Counted from the stretch's first letter, positions 47,401 through 59,929 are shown. The stretch is 64,000 bases of DNA from Brasenia schreberi (GCA_036023115.1 JAYKKT010000089.1:11194001-11258000), one strand, 5' to 3'. A program made the numbers and translations. Notes: generated by a model from the letters alone, not told the origin.

Positions 47401-50400
47401 CTCCACTTTCCTAATATTTATAGCCATATTGTTCCACATATCACAGGGTGTACCAACATAATTCCAAACATCTCCTTGAAGGACTTTCTATTTAAATATA
47501 TCTTCTTTCTCGCTTTTGAGGTTCCACCATTTAGTCCGAATAGCTCGATGCACTCTTTTCTTCTTTGTCCATTTTTTATTTGTAAATCCATAACTAAAAG
47601 TCGATGTTGGGTGGTTACGCTTTCTCCTGGAATTACCTTGCAATCTTTACAACACACTATCTTTTCTTCTATAAATAAAGTAATCAATTTGTGTTTGTGA
47701 TAAGCCACTCTTATAAGTTATTAAATATTCATCTCGTTTTTTGAAGATTGTATTGACTATAAAGAGATCAAATGACATAGCAAAATTTAAAATCTCCCTA
47801 CCTTCCTCATTTATATCCCCAAAACCAACGTTTCCATGAATACCTTCATACCCTAATGCCTCTTTACCGACATGTCCATTTAACTCTTCCCAAAAAGTTG
47901 TCTTCGTACTATCTTCTAGTCCTACTTGGGGTGCGTAAGCACAAACTATATTCAAGACCTCTGCTCCTAAGACTAATTTCAACGTCATGATTCAGTCACC
48001 ATATCATTGTATATCTACTACTCTATCCTTTAAATCTTTATTTATGATAATACCAACTCCGTTTTGAGCCTTACCATAGTACTATAATTTAAAACCTGTG
48101 TCCTCTATCTCTTTTGCTTTTTCTCCAACCCATTTTGTCTCTTGTAAACATAGAATATGAATCTTTCTCCGAATCATAGTATCTACCACCGCCATTACCT
48201 TACCGGATAATGTTCCGATATTCCAAGAACCAATACGAATCTTATTATCTAAGACTAGCTTCCTTACCCCCCGCATCCGTCCATATTCAAAATGCGGAGA
48301 CCCTCTCTGAAAATTATTCACTGCATTCAGGCGGCAATATAGCAGGACTAACTTCTTTACCCACACCCGTCCCTGACGTGGGAACACTCTCTGCAATTGA
48401 TTTATTATATTTGGGCGAAAATGTAGTGGCCCTTGCTTACTTATCACTATATTTGGGCTCTGTAACGCATCCCCGCAGAGCATAATTTTTGTAATCCATG
48501 TTTTAAAAATCTGATAAAGTTTTACGCTGGCTGTCGGAAGCCTAACACAACCCTCCTCCTTTATTCGGGCTTGGGACCGGCAATGCAAGGTTGATCCCTT
48601 ACATGGGCGGAGTTTACTAGATTACTTAATGAAATATAAATAACCAAAAGATGCCTAAGGAATGGAGAAAGAGTACAATCATACCCACATAAAAGAATAA
48701 GAGAGACATTCATAATTATGTGAATTATTGAGGTATCAAGTTGATCAGTCGTACTATGGAATTATGGGAAATATGAGAAAGAATTATTTCACGTAAGTTA
48801 GTCAAATATGGAGTACAACAGGAAAACAATTTGTATTAATGTCAGGAAAATCTACTATGGAGAGGCTACTCACCTATTGATACATCTTATATAACATTTT
48901 AGAGGAAAAAAAGAACCTTGAATAAGAGATAATTCTTTGGAGAACCTTGGAAAAGAGAAATATCCCAATGACATACCTCAATCTTATAAGAGACATGTAT
49001 GATGGTGTACAAATATGTATTAAGACACATAGAGGAATAACAAATTTCTTTAAGGTTAATATTAGATTACATCTCATATTTATTTATATGGGTCATTGAC
49101 GAGTTAAGAAAACATATTCAAGATGAACTACTTTGACGTATGTTATTCGCAGATGATATTGTGTTAGTAGATGAGTCTAAGGAAAAAGTTAGTAGGAAAT
49201 TGAAGTTATGGAGATAAACATTAGAAGGTAAAGGCTTTCGACTTAATAGAACAAAGATAAAATATATGAAATACAAATTTAATCATTTGGTTACTTTAGA
49301 TGACAGAAAATAAGATTGACATACATTATATCTCTTATAAGAAAAGCTTTAAATACTCATGGTCAATTGTTGATGAAAAAATTGATGGAGATATTATGGA
49401 TACACTTTATTCAAGTTGGTTAAAATGAAGAGGTGCATCATGTATTTTATTTTTATGTGACAAGAAGATACGATTAAAGTTGAAAGGTAAATATTATAGA
49501 GTAGCAATTAGACCCGATATGCTCTATGACCGAATGTTGGGCGATTAATTATCAACATGTATAAAAGAAAGCCATGATAGAAATGAAGATGTTGAGATGG
49601 ATGAGTGGTCACACAAGGAAAGACTATATACATAATAAGTTTATTAGAAATAAATTGAGAGTGACACCAATAGATGACAAAATGAGAGAAAATCATTTAA
49701 GATAGTATGGACACGTAGAAAGACGATGAAAGGAATCTCCAATAAGAAGGTATGAAAAACTAGATTATGAAAATATTAAAAGAGGAAGAGGAGGGCAATA
49801 AAAGTGTCGGAAGGAAACAATAAAGAATGATCTAGCTTATGTTGAGTTAATTGTTAGCATGACACATGATTGAGCTCTATGAAAACAAAGAATCCATGTA
49901 CTCACCCCCACCTAGTATGGGAAAAGGCTTAGTAGTAGTAGACTAGTAGTTGTTGTTATGTGTCACTGACCCCATTAGATAGGTAATACGCTCTTACCTA
50001 GCAGGAAGATCAGGCTTAGTTTGTACTTTCAAGAGAAATCCCACAATTATCCTTCTAATGCTTTTCTGTTAACATAAGGTGGATCTTCATAAAGCTTGAA
50101 TCAGCTCAATAAACTAAATTCTAGCCAATGTGATCAAGCAGATGCCAAAAGCCAAGCTTAGATAGAGATTGTCATTAGAGGCATCACAATGTCATGCCGC
50201 CTGAACATCATAGTTCTTGATCCAGAAAGACTTCTAAACATACGATATAATAGAAGCTAGACTCCCATATCAGCGAACAAGTTAAAAAATACTGTATAAG
50301 AATATAAATGCCACAGGAACCTTTGCCAGTCAAAACTCCAGATCAACTTACTGGGATATCACGGAATGCACAAAGGTAGCTTTAAAAACAAGCAACCTGT

Positions 50401-51137
50401 GAAGAAGAAAAAACTAACCAAATGGGCCGCCAGTTAGCCTCAATTAGTACCACAGACAACGGACTGATTCTTTTAAGAACCGTATCCTACAACCACAGTA
50501 GAAAACTGAGGGTCGAAGTCGGCAGTCTATACCAATATCATCTTTCCAAACAGCGGACAGAAGGAAAAGAATCCGGAAACCCATTTCTAACTGAAGTTAT
50601 CACCAAGGCTACAATCGCTAAAACGGAAGAAAATAAATGACGAAAACGCCTGAAGAAAAGGTTATGTAAGAAAGAACAATATGTCACCACAGAAAATCAA
50701 AATAATAAACAACTGATTCAGATAAGAAAAGACGAAGCTTTATGGGAACTCAATGTATAGAAACACCACAGTCATGAACCATCCTCTTCTAGAGAGAGAT
50801 TTACAAGCACGTCCATCCACAGACAAAATCAACCAACAACCAGCATCGTTTTTAGAACAGTAATAACACCAACCCACGAATCTCAACAAACATAAGATAA
50901 AACAACCATTAATATGGAAGAAACCAACAAGAATTCAAATGAACCACATCGAAGATGAAATCAGAACTACCCCGACACAAGTCTAAACCCCATAATGAGC
51001 ATCAGTTAAACCATTCCAATCAACCAACCAATCATTCCAGCAGCAAATCAATCTACGACGCGGCAAGCAGAGACATTGAAATGAACCGTTCTTTCACACA
51101 ACCAGATGGGCGTTGGAGAAAGAGGACCATACCTCAT
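41464..51137 (-). CDS. P23: p23/Sba1-type HSP90 co-chaperone
   Basis: Co-chaperone that binds the ATP-bound HSP90 dimer and slows ATP hydrolysis. Six coding exons: 51137-51133 (ATGAG only), 43211-43031, 42884-42731, 42650-42613, 41660-41603, 41489-41464. All are GT-AG, phases agree, and the total is 462 nt or 153 residues. The CS domain covers residues ~2-110: [55 protein letters not shown], then [18 protein letters not shown] and [19 protein letters not shown]. The tail is short, Gly/Asp-rich and acidic ([13 protein letters not shown], then [22 protein letters not shown]), as in plant p23 proteins. Intron 1 (51132-43212, 7921 bp) holds RTE copies G, E, F and a 47-bp insertion, yet the exons look intact. 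The five-base first exon is assigned from the Ser codon split (AG/T) and the donor GTATGG. Confidence 0.92.
43930..43976 (+). mobile_element. 47-bp RTE insertion with 14-bp TSD
   Basis: Contains only the last bases of the family (TAGCCGACCCCGTCTAGTAT ... AGGCTTAGTTG and GTT units), flanked by perfect ACCTTCTTATACGT copies (43916-43929, 43977-43990). It is an extreme 5' truncation. Confidence 0.9.
44635..45249 (-). pseudogene. RTE C-terminal domain (copy E)
   Basis: 204 codons of the post-RT region: [80 protein letters not shown] and [20 protein letters not shown]. This conserved tail follows RT in plant RTE proteins; its biochemical role is unknown. It is the longest intact copy in the window and keeps the family reading frame through the position deleted in copies C and D. 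Confidence 0.85.
46518..47331 (+). mobile_element. RTE LINE copy F, 5'-truncated, in RTE E
   Basis: 814 bp in the opposite orientation to E. It starts at the RT active site ([20 protein letters not shown] at about 46527), has a 121-codon C-terminal frame (46904-47269) and ends in the intact 3' tail (CTTAGTTGTTGTTGTTG). Flanking TACTT repeats (46513-46517, 47332-47336) are a plausible short target duplication. An inverted pair E/F could form a long RNA hairpin in the p23 intron. Confidence 0.88.
49965..51132. other. p23 intron 1, 5' part
   Basis: No element or extra exon was recognised here. It includes several C/A-rich open frames on the plus strand with no family match. Confidence 0.5.
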
Positions 51138-51200
51138 GTCTGAAGAAAACAAACAACCAAAAAAACGATAGCGAGGAGTTGGAACCAATTTGGGGGTCGG

Positions 51201-51208
51201 CTATATTA
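51201..51208 (-). promoter_or_regulatory. Possible TATA element of the p23 gene
   Basis: The minus strand reads TAATATAG about 65 bp upstream of the ATG. It is a weak match, but in a plausible place for a short leader. Confidence 0.35.
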
Positions 51209-51261
51209 GAGTGCCCTTGTCATCAGCTTCGCAAGAAATGTTTGGAAGAAAGAAAACCTTC

Positions 51262-51427
51262 GAAGGTTGTGTGTTGGTGTGGAAGAGGCGATTAGACAGA
51301 ACACTCAGCACGTACACCGGTGTCTCGTGTTGATTGTCAATGAAGGTTGTGTGTTGGTGTGGCAGAGGCTATTAGACAGAACACTCAGCACATACACCGG
51401 TACGTGGTCTCGTGTTGATTGTCAACG
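51262..51427. repeat. 80-bp tandem duplication upstream of the p23 gene
   Basis: Units 51262-51341 and 51342-51427 share GAAGGTTGTGTGTTGGTGTG, ATTAGACAGAACACTCAGCA and TCTCGTGTTGATTGTCAA. The second unit has a 6-bp insertion (ACGTGG). They lie 125-290 bp upstream of the start codon, within the likely promoter. Confidence 0.9.
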
Positions 51428-52015
51428 GTTCTGATCTTGGTCGGATATTGGGGGAGAGTGGATCGGGTTAAAAGAGTTTGGACATGGTACCGATCATCTT
51501 CAAAGCACTTCCGACATTCGATTCAAATGAACGGCAACCAGTGCCTGTTACTGAATAAATAGAAAATTCAAAGAGAAGCATCAAGAATCCAAACCCAGAC
51601 ACAAACTGGACCCGTTCTCGTGATGCCCATGAATCCAGGTCTTCCTTTTGTATGACATTACTGGGTCCACTAAAAAGCGAGGAAATATGCTTTTAGGGTT
51701 GTTAGCGGGTTGGATTTCAGGACAGGTTCCAGCATTATGAAATCCGACTATCAGAAACTCAAATGAACGATCCATACCCATATCCATTTGTATCTTATGG
51801 GTTGGTAACCTAATGGTGCTCGGATGTGGTTGTGTTCTCATGTGGAAATCCAAAGATGAACATGGATCGAATTCTTAATCAGGTCGCCTTTTGGTTACAG
51901 AATTTGATTACACCGATCCAGTTCGTGCTAGCTTCTGCATTAAAATTTGTAGACAGGTAAAATAATTCAACCCCGAACATAAAGCTCTCAAAGCCAGAGC
52001 GAATTTCATGAACAC
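51428..52015. other. Region upstream of the p23 gene, nothing recognised
   Basis: Spacer between the p23 promoter duplication and RTE H. No coding or repeat signal. Confidence 0.45.
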
Positions 52016-52027
52016 AAAAGTTCAAAC

Positions 52028-52115
52028 AACAACAACAAATAAGCCTTCTTCCCATATTAGATGAGGGCGACAACATGAATTTTTTGTTTTCATAAGGTTT
52101 GGTCCTGTGCCAATA
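52028..52115 (-). mobile_element. RTE LINE copy H, 88-bp 3' end
   Basis: Minus-strand family 3' end (AACAACAACAAATAAGCC, then a decayed CATATTAGATGAGGGCGACA), flanked by AAAAGTTCAAAC/AAAACTTCAAAC (52016-52027, 52116-52127; one mismatch). Another very short truncation product. Confidence 0.8.
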
Positions 52116-52127
52116 AAAACTTCAAAC

Positions 52128-54119
52128 AAATAAACTATATTTGATCCAACACTGAGATACAGCTTAGTTCAAAGACTCATACTCGTTGATATTCTATTAG
52201 TTTTGGATCCAACCCAAAACAAATCTAATCCATACTCATCTTTACAATCGTCATCTCACACGTGTCATTCTCGGATTGGTCGATCATCTTCTTGTAAAGT
52301 TTTCTAGTTCACACTTCACCCGAAGAAAGTATGAAGAAAACAAAAGCAAAGTCTCACATGAGAGACGATGTTCTGTATTTGAAATCAAATCCTGGCCGTT
52401 AAATTTCTTTCAAACTGGTAGTTATGAGCAGACAAGATTATAGCCGTCAGATGTATCAATCGGAGCCGTTAAATTTACCATTGTATTTGTTACCATGTGA
52501 CAGACTACTTATGAGAATTTTGGTTAGAAAGCAAAACCCATGCTACATGGGGGTCTTCGCCAACTTCAGAGGTGAATTTTTCTTGCAGATCCCAACCTCG
52601 TTGATCGATCTTCGATCAATAGTGGTAGAGGAAACTAATGAAGCTGTAAGTGAAAGCATACATGTCTGGCTTCGGGTTACCTAAACCTTGGAACCGAGCC
52701 AAATCGTCTCAGGTGTGGTTCCCGTTTCAAAACCACACTAGTTTTGGGATGGTTCCAGTTTTAGATCCGAAACTGTCTCGAAACCCATAAAAGACTTTTT
52801 TAAAAGAAAATGTGCCATTTGCCAACAATAGGTGACATTCTATCATTGAGTCAGTACTCAACTTGTAATAACTTATGTTAATATATATATTAATAAGAGA
52901 TGATTTGGAATGGTCGGTTCTGATTTCAAACTGGTTTTCAAAAATCACAAACCGTAATTGAATCGGAGAGTCTCCAGTTTCAGTTACTGGCAGTTTCATG
53001 GCTAGTTCGAGCCATCAGGCCGGTTTTGAACTAGCTATGCCTATATCGGCAGTCAGCATGTCGATCCAAAGGTAGAGATCAACATAGAACTTGGCAACTG
53101 ATGATCCAGAGGCCAGATGGAAGGAGGAAGACAAAACAAGGTAGTGAATCATTCAACTTAGATCTCCAGGCACGTTCAAGAGGATTCCCAAGAGGGAAGT
53201 CTATCTTTCTTGTAAAGAATTTTTTTATGTATATATACTAACTAGTTCGCATGTATATATTTAGGCTTTTTCATTTGCTCATTCGTATTTTGGTCCGTTT
53301 CAACTCGTGAGAAAACAGCTTCAAGATTTTCTACAAGTTATTCGTTGTAATAAAAAAGTTCTCACGAAACGAAAAAAGAAATGTCCTTCTTTCCTCATTT
53401 TACGAGTGCATGTTACCGAAGCCAAAATTGGCCACTCGGTAACCTACAACAACCATACAACTAAATTTAAAGATGGAGAAACAAATGAAACGGGAATACG
53501 TATTGATCAATGCAGTACCCAAATCCGGCAAAGGTAAGTGACATCTTGCTGTTGCAATTTAAAGATCAACCAAACACAATATTTGAATGTAAAATGATTT
53601 GATAGCGTAAGTTCATGCCATATGATATTACTTTGTTGCACAACTGGATTGACCTAAATTCTTCAAAGTAAATATATACGAATATTGGTGGCTTTTGAAA
53701 TTATTGCTAGAAGAATTGGTTGAAGATTAGGATCCTAAGTGGGGATGTCATTCTCGCAAAGGTTATTATCATTTAAATTACATAGTTAATGCATACTTTA
53801 AATTAATAAGGGTACACCTACTTTCCCATAATGCTCCATTTTACTCAACACCCAAGACTCTCTCTCTTTTATTCTTCTCTCTATTTGGTAGGGATCTTCT
53901 CTCTCTATTTGACAGGAATCCACTAGAGTTTGTTTCGGTCACTCCTCTCTTCTCCCTCATACCCCCTCTCTCCTCCTTAACAATTGGTATCCGTCCATTG
54001 TCATTCCTCTCTCTATCTCCCTACTTTCTTCACTCTTTCATACTTCCCCATTACTCTTTTTTACCTTCTTTCTTAAAAAAGAAAGAAGGAAAGAGAGACA
54101 AAGCTCCTTTGGTACAACT

Positions 54120-54120
<1 letters not shown>
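52128..54120. other. Intergenic, no gene recognised
   Basis: 52690-53040 is rich in GGTTCC/GGAACC-like motifs that resemble transposon ends, but no inverted ends or target duplication could be fixed. 53850-54070 is pyrimidine-rich (CTCTCT). A perfect hairpin with an 11-bp stem (CCTTCTTTCTT / AAGAAAGAAGG) and AAAA loop lies at 54064-54089. Confidence 0.5.

Positions 54121-54169
<49 letters not shown>
54121..54169. repeat. (TA)n microsatellite
   Basis: About 24 TA units. A second short TA tract lies at 54321-54340. Confidence 0.95.
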
Positions 54170-55194
54170 ACGCCACATGTCTCCACGTCTCATTTTTAGC
54201 ATAAGATATCCTTTTCATTTATGATAGAGAGAACCCTACAATTCCATTGATGAAAAGGAAATACCGGTATTTCAAGGTTGCGGGTAAATAAATAAACAAA
54301 CAAATAAATGATATCTTGAGTTATATATATATATATATACTCTAAAAGTGACAATTGATGAATATTTAATTAAATAAAGTTGTCAAAAGAGATAAACATT
54401 GACGAGAAGTATCTAGTTGAATCTGGCACAAATCGCACACGTGCATGAAGTTTTTATGCAGCATACTTTTAATTCATGGCTTGGGTTTGAGACTATAAAT
54501 AAATTATTTTCACTAGAGACAAGGATCATTATCATATCCGGAAGAACAACTAAAGATAAGAAGTTTAAAGAGAAAATTATAATATGTGCCAGTTTAAACA
54601 ATTATCTTTTTGAAATATAAAACATTGGCAAGAAAATACTTTAAAATTAAAAGTGCAGTTTTTTAGAACGAGTTCTTTTAGAAACAAGTTAAACATTTAC
54701 TACAAAATAATATATTTATCCCGAAATACTCATGCTAGATATTAATATTTGAAAACAATAAATGAACTTAACTTTTTCCAAATTGGAAAAGATGTTAAAA
54801 GCTAATTATATTTTGCAATAAAATTCTCACCAATATATTTTCCCTGTAACGGACCAGTGATATTTGGGTTTAATCAAGCTTGCAATTTTGTAAAATCCTG
54901 TACCAATCCAGTCTCCAGTAGGTGGAGACTTGGGTCTGTTTACCATCTATCACTGAATTTTCACTTCAAATGGATTTCTTGATTCAGTACAGGCATACAA
55001 GCATGAAATTTTACCATCATCATCATATAAGGATGGTCATTTATATTGTTCTATTGTTATTTATTGAGAATAAGAAGAATTTGCATTAAGGACGGTCATT
55101 TATACGGCAATTTGGAGTTGAGAATTCTTTGACTGGAACCTGGAACCAATCACCCTGAGGTCGGTTCCGGTTCCGAATCGGAAACCATGTTTTT

Positions 55195-55290
55195 ATTTTA
55201 AACAAAGGGCATAATTCTCCCTGTGGGAGTCAAAATTCCCCACTAAGCTTAATGGTAGGCAGCGTCCTGCCGTTGGGCTATCAGTGAACT
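55195..55290 (-). mobile_element. SINE-like fragment (tRNA-type boxes)
   Basis: The minus strand has TAGCCCAACGGCAG (A-box-like) and GAATTTTGACTCCCAC (B-box-like) about 40 bases apart, followed by an A-rich end. The layout resembles SINEs A and B, but the sequence differs. No target duplication was seen, so the call is tentative. It sits in a GGTTCCGGTTCC-rich segment (55130-55380). Confidence 0.45.
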
Positions 55291-55380
55291 TATGATAATG
55301 AAAGGTTTGGAACCGTCGGTTCCGGTTCATGGAACTCATGAACCGGAGGTTCCCGGTGGTTTTGTGGCTGGTCTGGACAT

Positions 55381-56600
55381 GTCTAGTTGAAGATGAACAA
55401 AAAGAACTTATTTGAAGACCAAAAGAACGTTCTGACAACATTTTGTTTTCCAGAATTAATGAGATTTTAAGTCAAATATTGACTTGTTGAAAATGTTTTC
55501 AGATATACTATTTTTTTGGAAATGACTTTATTTAAAATACAATACCTTTTAGAAACAAAAATATTTTCAAAAAGTTTTTTAGAACGAAAACAACTTTGTT
55601 TTGAGAGAATATTCATTTAAAAACAACTGAAGCGTTGATTGCGAACATAATGGATTCAAGACAGTGGTTATGCACAAGTAATGATGGCAACTCTTCCAAA
55701 TTTGAAAATATGTTGAAAAGAGTAATTATATTATATAGATATTTTGTATTAATTGCTTTAAAACATAAATAATAGGACAAAACAAAGGATTGAAAAGTTT
55801 ATCTTTTTGAACATCAAGGGAAGGTGTCTCAAGAGGAGTATGATTTGTTATGAAATTATTTGTTGTAGTTTTTTTTACTAATTCAAAAAACACCCTTTAT
55901 TAGGTAAGAATCTATATTTGAAGTTAATAGATTTTTAAGACATAAAATCCTTGTAATTTCCTTTTTTTTTGCCAAACAAGGAAATGTAATATTGCTAAAA
56001 GCCCTTCTGAAAAATGATGTTCAAACTAAGTAAAAAAAAGCTTATCTTTAATAGAGATGATATTATGTGAGAAATGAAATAAAAAAACTTTTGAAAACAC
56101 ATTGAGTAAATATTTCTTTAAAAACATTGGAACTACTCTTCTTACATAATAATATTGTGATCTTTTGTATGATCATCATATCCAAACAATACTAAATATC
56201 CGTCCAAAACTATTCAAGATCAACAAATTTAAAGCTTAAATGCCATTAATTAGAAATCGACTCTTACAACGTTCGAATGAATTTTGGAGCTTAACATGTA
56301 ATCTACAATGAAATCCACAACTAGAAAAGCATAATTAACTCTTTGTCAAAAGTTAGCATAAATGCACATTATGAACCTTCCATAATGTTGATCACAAAAA
56401 ACCTTCGAGGAACAAACCCTTATGTGCAAACATGATTTTCAATAAAAAGATGCAAACTTTGATTACATATCATGCTTTGAATGTCCCAAAGGTGAATAGT
56501 GTGTTCATGGTTGAGTTCTAGCCTCAACCTCAAACCAAACTGCTACTCACGGTTCCTGAAATAGAACCAAACCGAACCACGTCATGACTTTGTTCAACCT
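55381..56600. other. Intergenic, AT-rich, nothing recognised
   Basis: AT-rich sequence with many short poly-A/T runs and no coding or element signal that I can support. 54341-55190 is similar. Confidence 0.5.
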
Positions 56601-57029
56601 ATTTAGGATTTGGCTAAAGACTAAGTATTATGTCATCTTATTATTTGGATCTACGTGTCATGTCCAAAGGATTTGGCAGCAGCACCTAGCAGGCCAACTT
56701 TCACTCTAGTTCGTTGCACGGTGTGAAAACATGAACATTAAAGTTCACAAGAGTTTGTATGAGTTCTCAAGGCACTTGTATGAAATAAAAAATCACTTTA
56801 TTGAGAATAGAATGAAAGGCATGTGTCCTTACATGCTACAACTCAAATGGAGTAACTTAGCCAAATGTTACAAGTAATGGGTTGGCTTCACTAATGGAAG
56901 GCCCCAGACTTATAACAAAAGCTGTTGGGTTGTCTTGGGGCTCAAATATACAATTATAGTTAAGTTCATGGTGGATGGGGGGTCACATTCTCGCCTATCA
57001 TAACCATCGACGTTTGCAACATCATTGCA

Positions 57030-57960
57030 ATGCGTGAATGATACTCTTCAATTGCTTCGAGGAACTGTTGTATCATGTGTTCCTTCTCTCAAGTAGCTTG
57101 GTCAGTGACACTTGAGAAGGTATCTCTTATGACAGCCTGCCACGTAGTCTAGGATCGTTTCCATCTCTTTTGACTTAGGGTTTGCAAATATGTTGGTGTC
57201 TGTGTTGGATCATTATGTCGTTTATCTTTCGTGTCAATATTGTAAGCCTTCAGGTTGCTTACATGGAAGACAATGTGTGTTTGAACATAGTCCTGCATTT
57301 TTAACTTATATGACCAATTCCCTACCCGTTTGATGATTTTGTAGGAACATATTTACAGATCAATAGCGCATGTTGTTCACGAAAATGTTGTGAGTGCTTA
57401 TGATAGAGTTTCACGAGAATGTGATCTACACTAATTATGGTAGTATAATTTTTGATGTTAGTCCATTTCTTTATTTGTTTTATTGTCTTCAAAAGGATCA
57501 TGTGTACCGAATTGTGCCTCTCTTGCATGTTCGAAACAAATGAATACACCAACTGTACTCTCTTCGTGTAGCTTACTATTAATGGGTGAGGAGTTTGGGG
57601 TTGTTGTCCCATTGCTAACTCGAAGGGGCTTCAGCTTGTGGATTCACTAACCTGCAAATTATATGAGAATTACGTAATATCTAACCACTTCATCCAATAT
57701 TGTTGGTTAGCACAAACATAGTGTTGTAGATAGCATTCTATTAAGGTATTGATTCTCTTTGTTTATCCATCCATATATGGATGACAACTTGTTGAGAATA
57801 ATAACTCTGACCCTATTAAACAGAAGACCTCCTGCCATAAATTACTTGTGAATCGGGTATCACAATTACTAATAATGTTGGAAAGGAATTCTCAATACTT
57901 TACAATATGTTTGGCAAAAAACTTTGCCATACGTTTTGACATGTAATTCAACGAGGCTAC
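57030..57960 (-). pseudogene. gypsy integrase end and chromodomain-like tail
   Basis: Integrase pieces include FAKFFAKHIVKY, NCDTRFTSNLWQEVF, HPYMDGQTKRINTLIECYLQ, CANQQYW, FELAMGQQPQTPHPLIV (57612-57322 open) and DHILVKLYHKHSQHFREQHA. YKLKMQDYVQTHIVFHVSNL follows at about 57310-57240, the usual link to the chromodomain. Then comes a weak chromodomain-like stretch with two stops. Confidence 0.75.
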
Positions 57961-58679
57961 CACAAACACCGTGTACTCTGAAAATCGGTCTACTACCACC
58001 AAGATAAATTGACATATGTTGTACTTATGCAGATTGAAGGTAAAGTCCATGGGTACATTCTCTCATGGTAAACTTGGAATCAATAATGGTTTCAAGAGTC
58101 TTGCACGCTTTTGATTATCAATTTCATCTTGTTGTCAAATGAGACAAGTCCACACATATATTTCCACATCGTCGACCATATTGGATCAAGCTCGTATCCA
58201 ATCCACCTCTGGATGCCCCACCCATGGAGAGTCATGGCATTCCTTCAAGATATCCCTCAGTAAGTTTTATGTTCTTAGCACATAGATTAGGTCTCCTTTA
58301 ATAAGTAGCAAGATGTCCTTAACCCAAAATTGTCTAATCTTACCCTTATCGACTAATGATTTGAGTTATTTCATTGTCTAATTCATCTGCAAGCTATCAC
58401 GAATACGTTCCACAAGCTCACTTTGAACATGCACTATTTGAGTTTCAGCATTGGCTTGAAGAGCGACCAACTTCGCCCGACAACTAAGTGTGCCTACCAC
58501 TGAGTTAATTTCTCCTAGTTTGTAATGAAATATGAAATCAAATTAAGTCGGAAACTATTATCAACATGCTTACTTTGCCATCAACTTCTTTTGGGTATGA
58601 ATATAGCTTATAGCAACATTATTCATCTACACTATGAAGCAAGTTCCCAATAGGTAATTCCTCTATAACCAAAGACAAT

Positions 58680-59490
58680 GTATTACTACTATCATCTCTT
58701 TCTCATGTACTGAGTATTGTCTTTCCATGTCTTTAAACTTTCAGCTTTTAGGATATTTGTTTTGCATCAACACACACCTAAGGCAAAGTTTGAAGTATGT
58801 GTATGAATGACAAATGGTCGGTTGTGATTCGACAATGTCAACACGGATTCTCTTATCATGACTTCCTTAAGCTTGTTGAAGGCCTCCTCTCAAGCTATCA
58901 TCCATTCCCAAGCTTGGCCCTTCTTCAACATGTTCGTTCAGGGGATACGATTACGGCTTATCCCTTGATGAAACATCGGTAATCATAGGTAAACCAAAAA
59001 AAGAATGTAAGCCCATTAAGTTGGTTGGATGTTGCTACTTATCAATAGCTTGGATTTTCTAATGGCTCATATGCATCTTTCATCAATCACATGGTCGAGA
59101 AAGTTCGATCCACTTGATTGTGTTGATTCATGAAAGCAATATACACCATTATGTCATCAATGTAGACGACAAATTGGTCATGGAATGGATAAAAGATCTT
59201 GTTTATTAATGTTGACAATGTGGTTAGAGCATTTGTTAGGTCAAACATCACTAAGAATTTATAAGCACCATAATGAGTTACACACTTAATCTTCTCTTCA
59301 TCTCCTTCGGCTATTAGCGCCTACCAATACCTCGAACGTAGATTTAACTTTGAGAAGATTCATGCATATCCAAGTTGGTTGAACAAGTCTGCAATCAAAG
59401 GAAAAAGATATTTGTTCTTCACTGTTATCTTTTCCAAAAAATACGGTAGTCTACATAAAGCCATTTTGATCTATCGTGCTTCGTTCGGAA
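58680..59490 (-). pseudogene. gypsy RT and RNase H remnants
   Basis: RT pieces near 59480-59110: YPLPLIADLFNQLG-like segment, EEKIKCVTHYGAYKFLVMFD and QFVVYIDDIMVY with the YIDD active site. RNase H pieces near 58990-58690: EAFNKLKEVMIRESVLTLSN, RPFVIHTHTSNFALGVC and RQYSVHEKEM. The frames are interrupted by stops. Confidence 0.75.
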
Positions 59491-59929
59491 GAGAATGGGT
59501 GTGACAAAGGGTATTTGTGAAGGTCTTATAATACCAGTTGCTAACATTTTATCAAGTTTTTGTTATAGTTCTTTTAATTCTACTAGTGTTATGCGGTATA
59601 GTGTCATGTCTTGCTTCAGGCATTTACTCAATTTGATGATCAATCTCTCTTTGAGGTGGGAGTTTCTTAGGGATTTCGTTGGGCATAGCATCATCAAACT
59701 CCTTTAACACGGTCTAGCTTTGAGGGTGCTCCAATGTTGGGTGCCCCTTGCTCCTCATCGGTCCTCACAACTATAAGAAATATTTCTTCCCCTTGCTTCA
59801 ATTTTCTTTTGATTTGAAGCATAGAAATCACAAGAGATGGTCATTCTGATGCAGTTGCAACAATTTCAACCTTGGCTATGCATGGTGACTCCTCTTCAAG
59901 GATCATTACAAAATCCTGCTTCGACGAAA

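Larger units (their letters stand above)
44618..48612 (-). mobile_element. RTE LINE copy E, near full length, in RTE G
   Basis: Flanked by a perfect 18-bp duplication TTTACTAGATTACTTAAT (44600-44617, 48613-48630). Without the nested copy F it is about 3.18 kb and reaches the family 5' end (CCGCCCATGTAAGGGATCAA). Minus-strand pieces: endonuclease (48588-48082 and 47988-47647), RT (46421-46182, 45795-45559, 45488-45216 with intact FADD), and a 204-codon C-terminal frame (45249-44635; [56 protein letters not shown]). A segment is lost and a 30-bp duplication present near 46440-46510. Frameshifts separate the domains. Confidence 0.92.
43580..49964 (+). mobile_element. RTE LINE copy G (old, host of the nest in p23 intron 1)
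   Basis: Plus-strand RTE starting in the endonuclease (TTCAAAAAACGAGATGAACA near 43600) and ending in a decayed tail (GGCTTAGTAGTAGTAG...GTTGTTGTT at 49920-49955). It is interrupted by copy E (44618-48612) and by a 47-bp insertion at 43930. The frame at 43948-44283 ([37 protein letters not shown]) and scattered RT fragments after 48631 are its coding relics. It is much more diverged than E or F. Antisense to the p23 gene. Confidence 0.85.

Noticed and set aside
52690..53040. GGTTCC/GGAACC-rich segments as ends of a hAT-like element (also 55130-55380)
   Set aside because: No matching inverted ends or 8-bp duplication could be found, so the element cannot be delimited.
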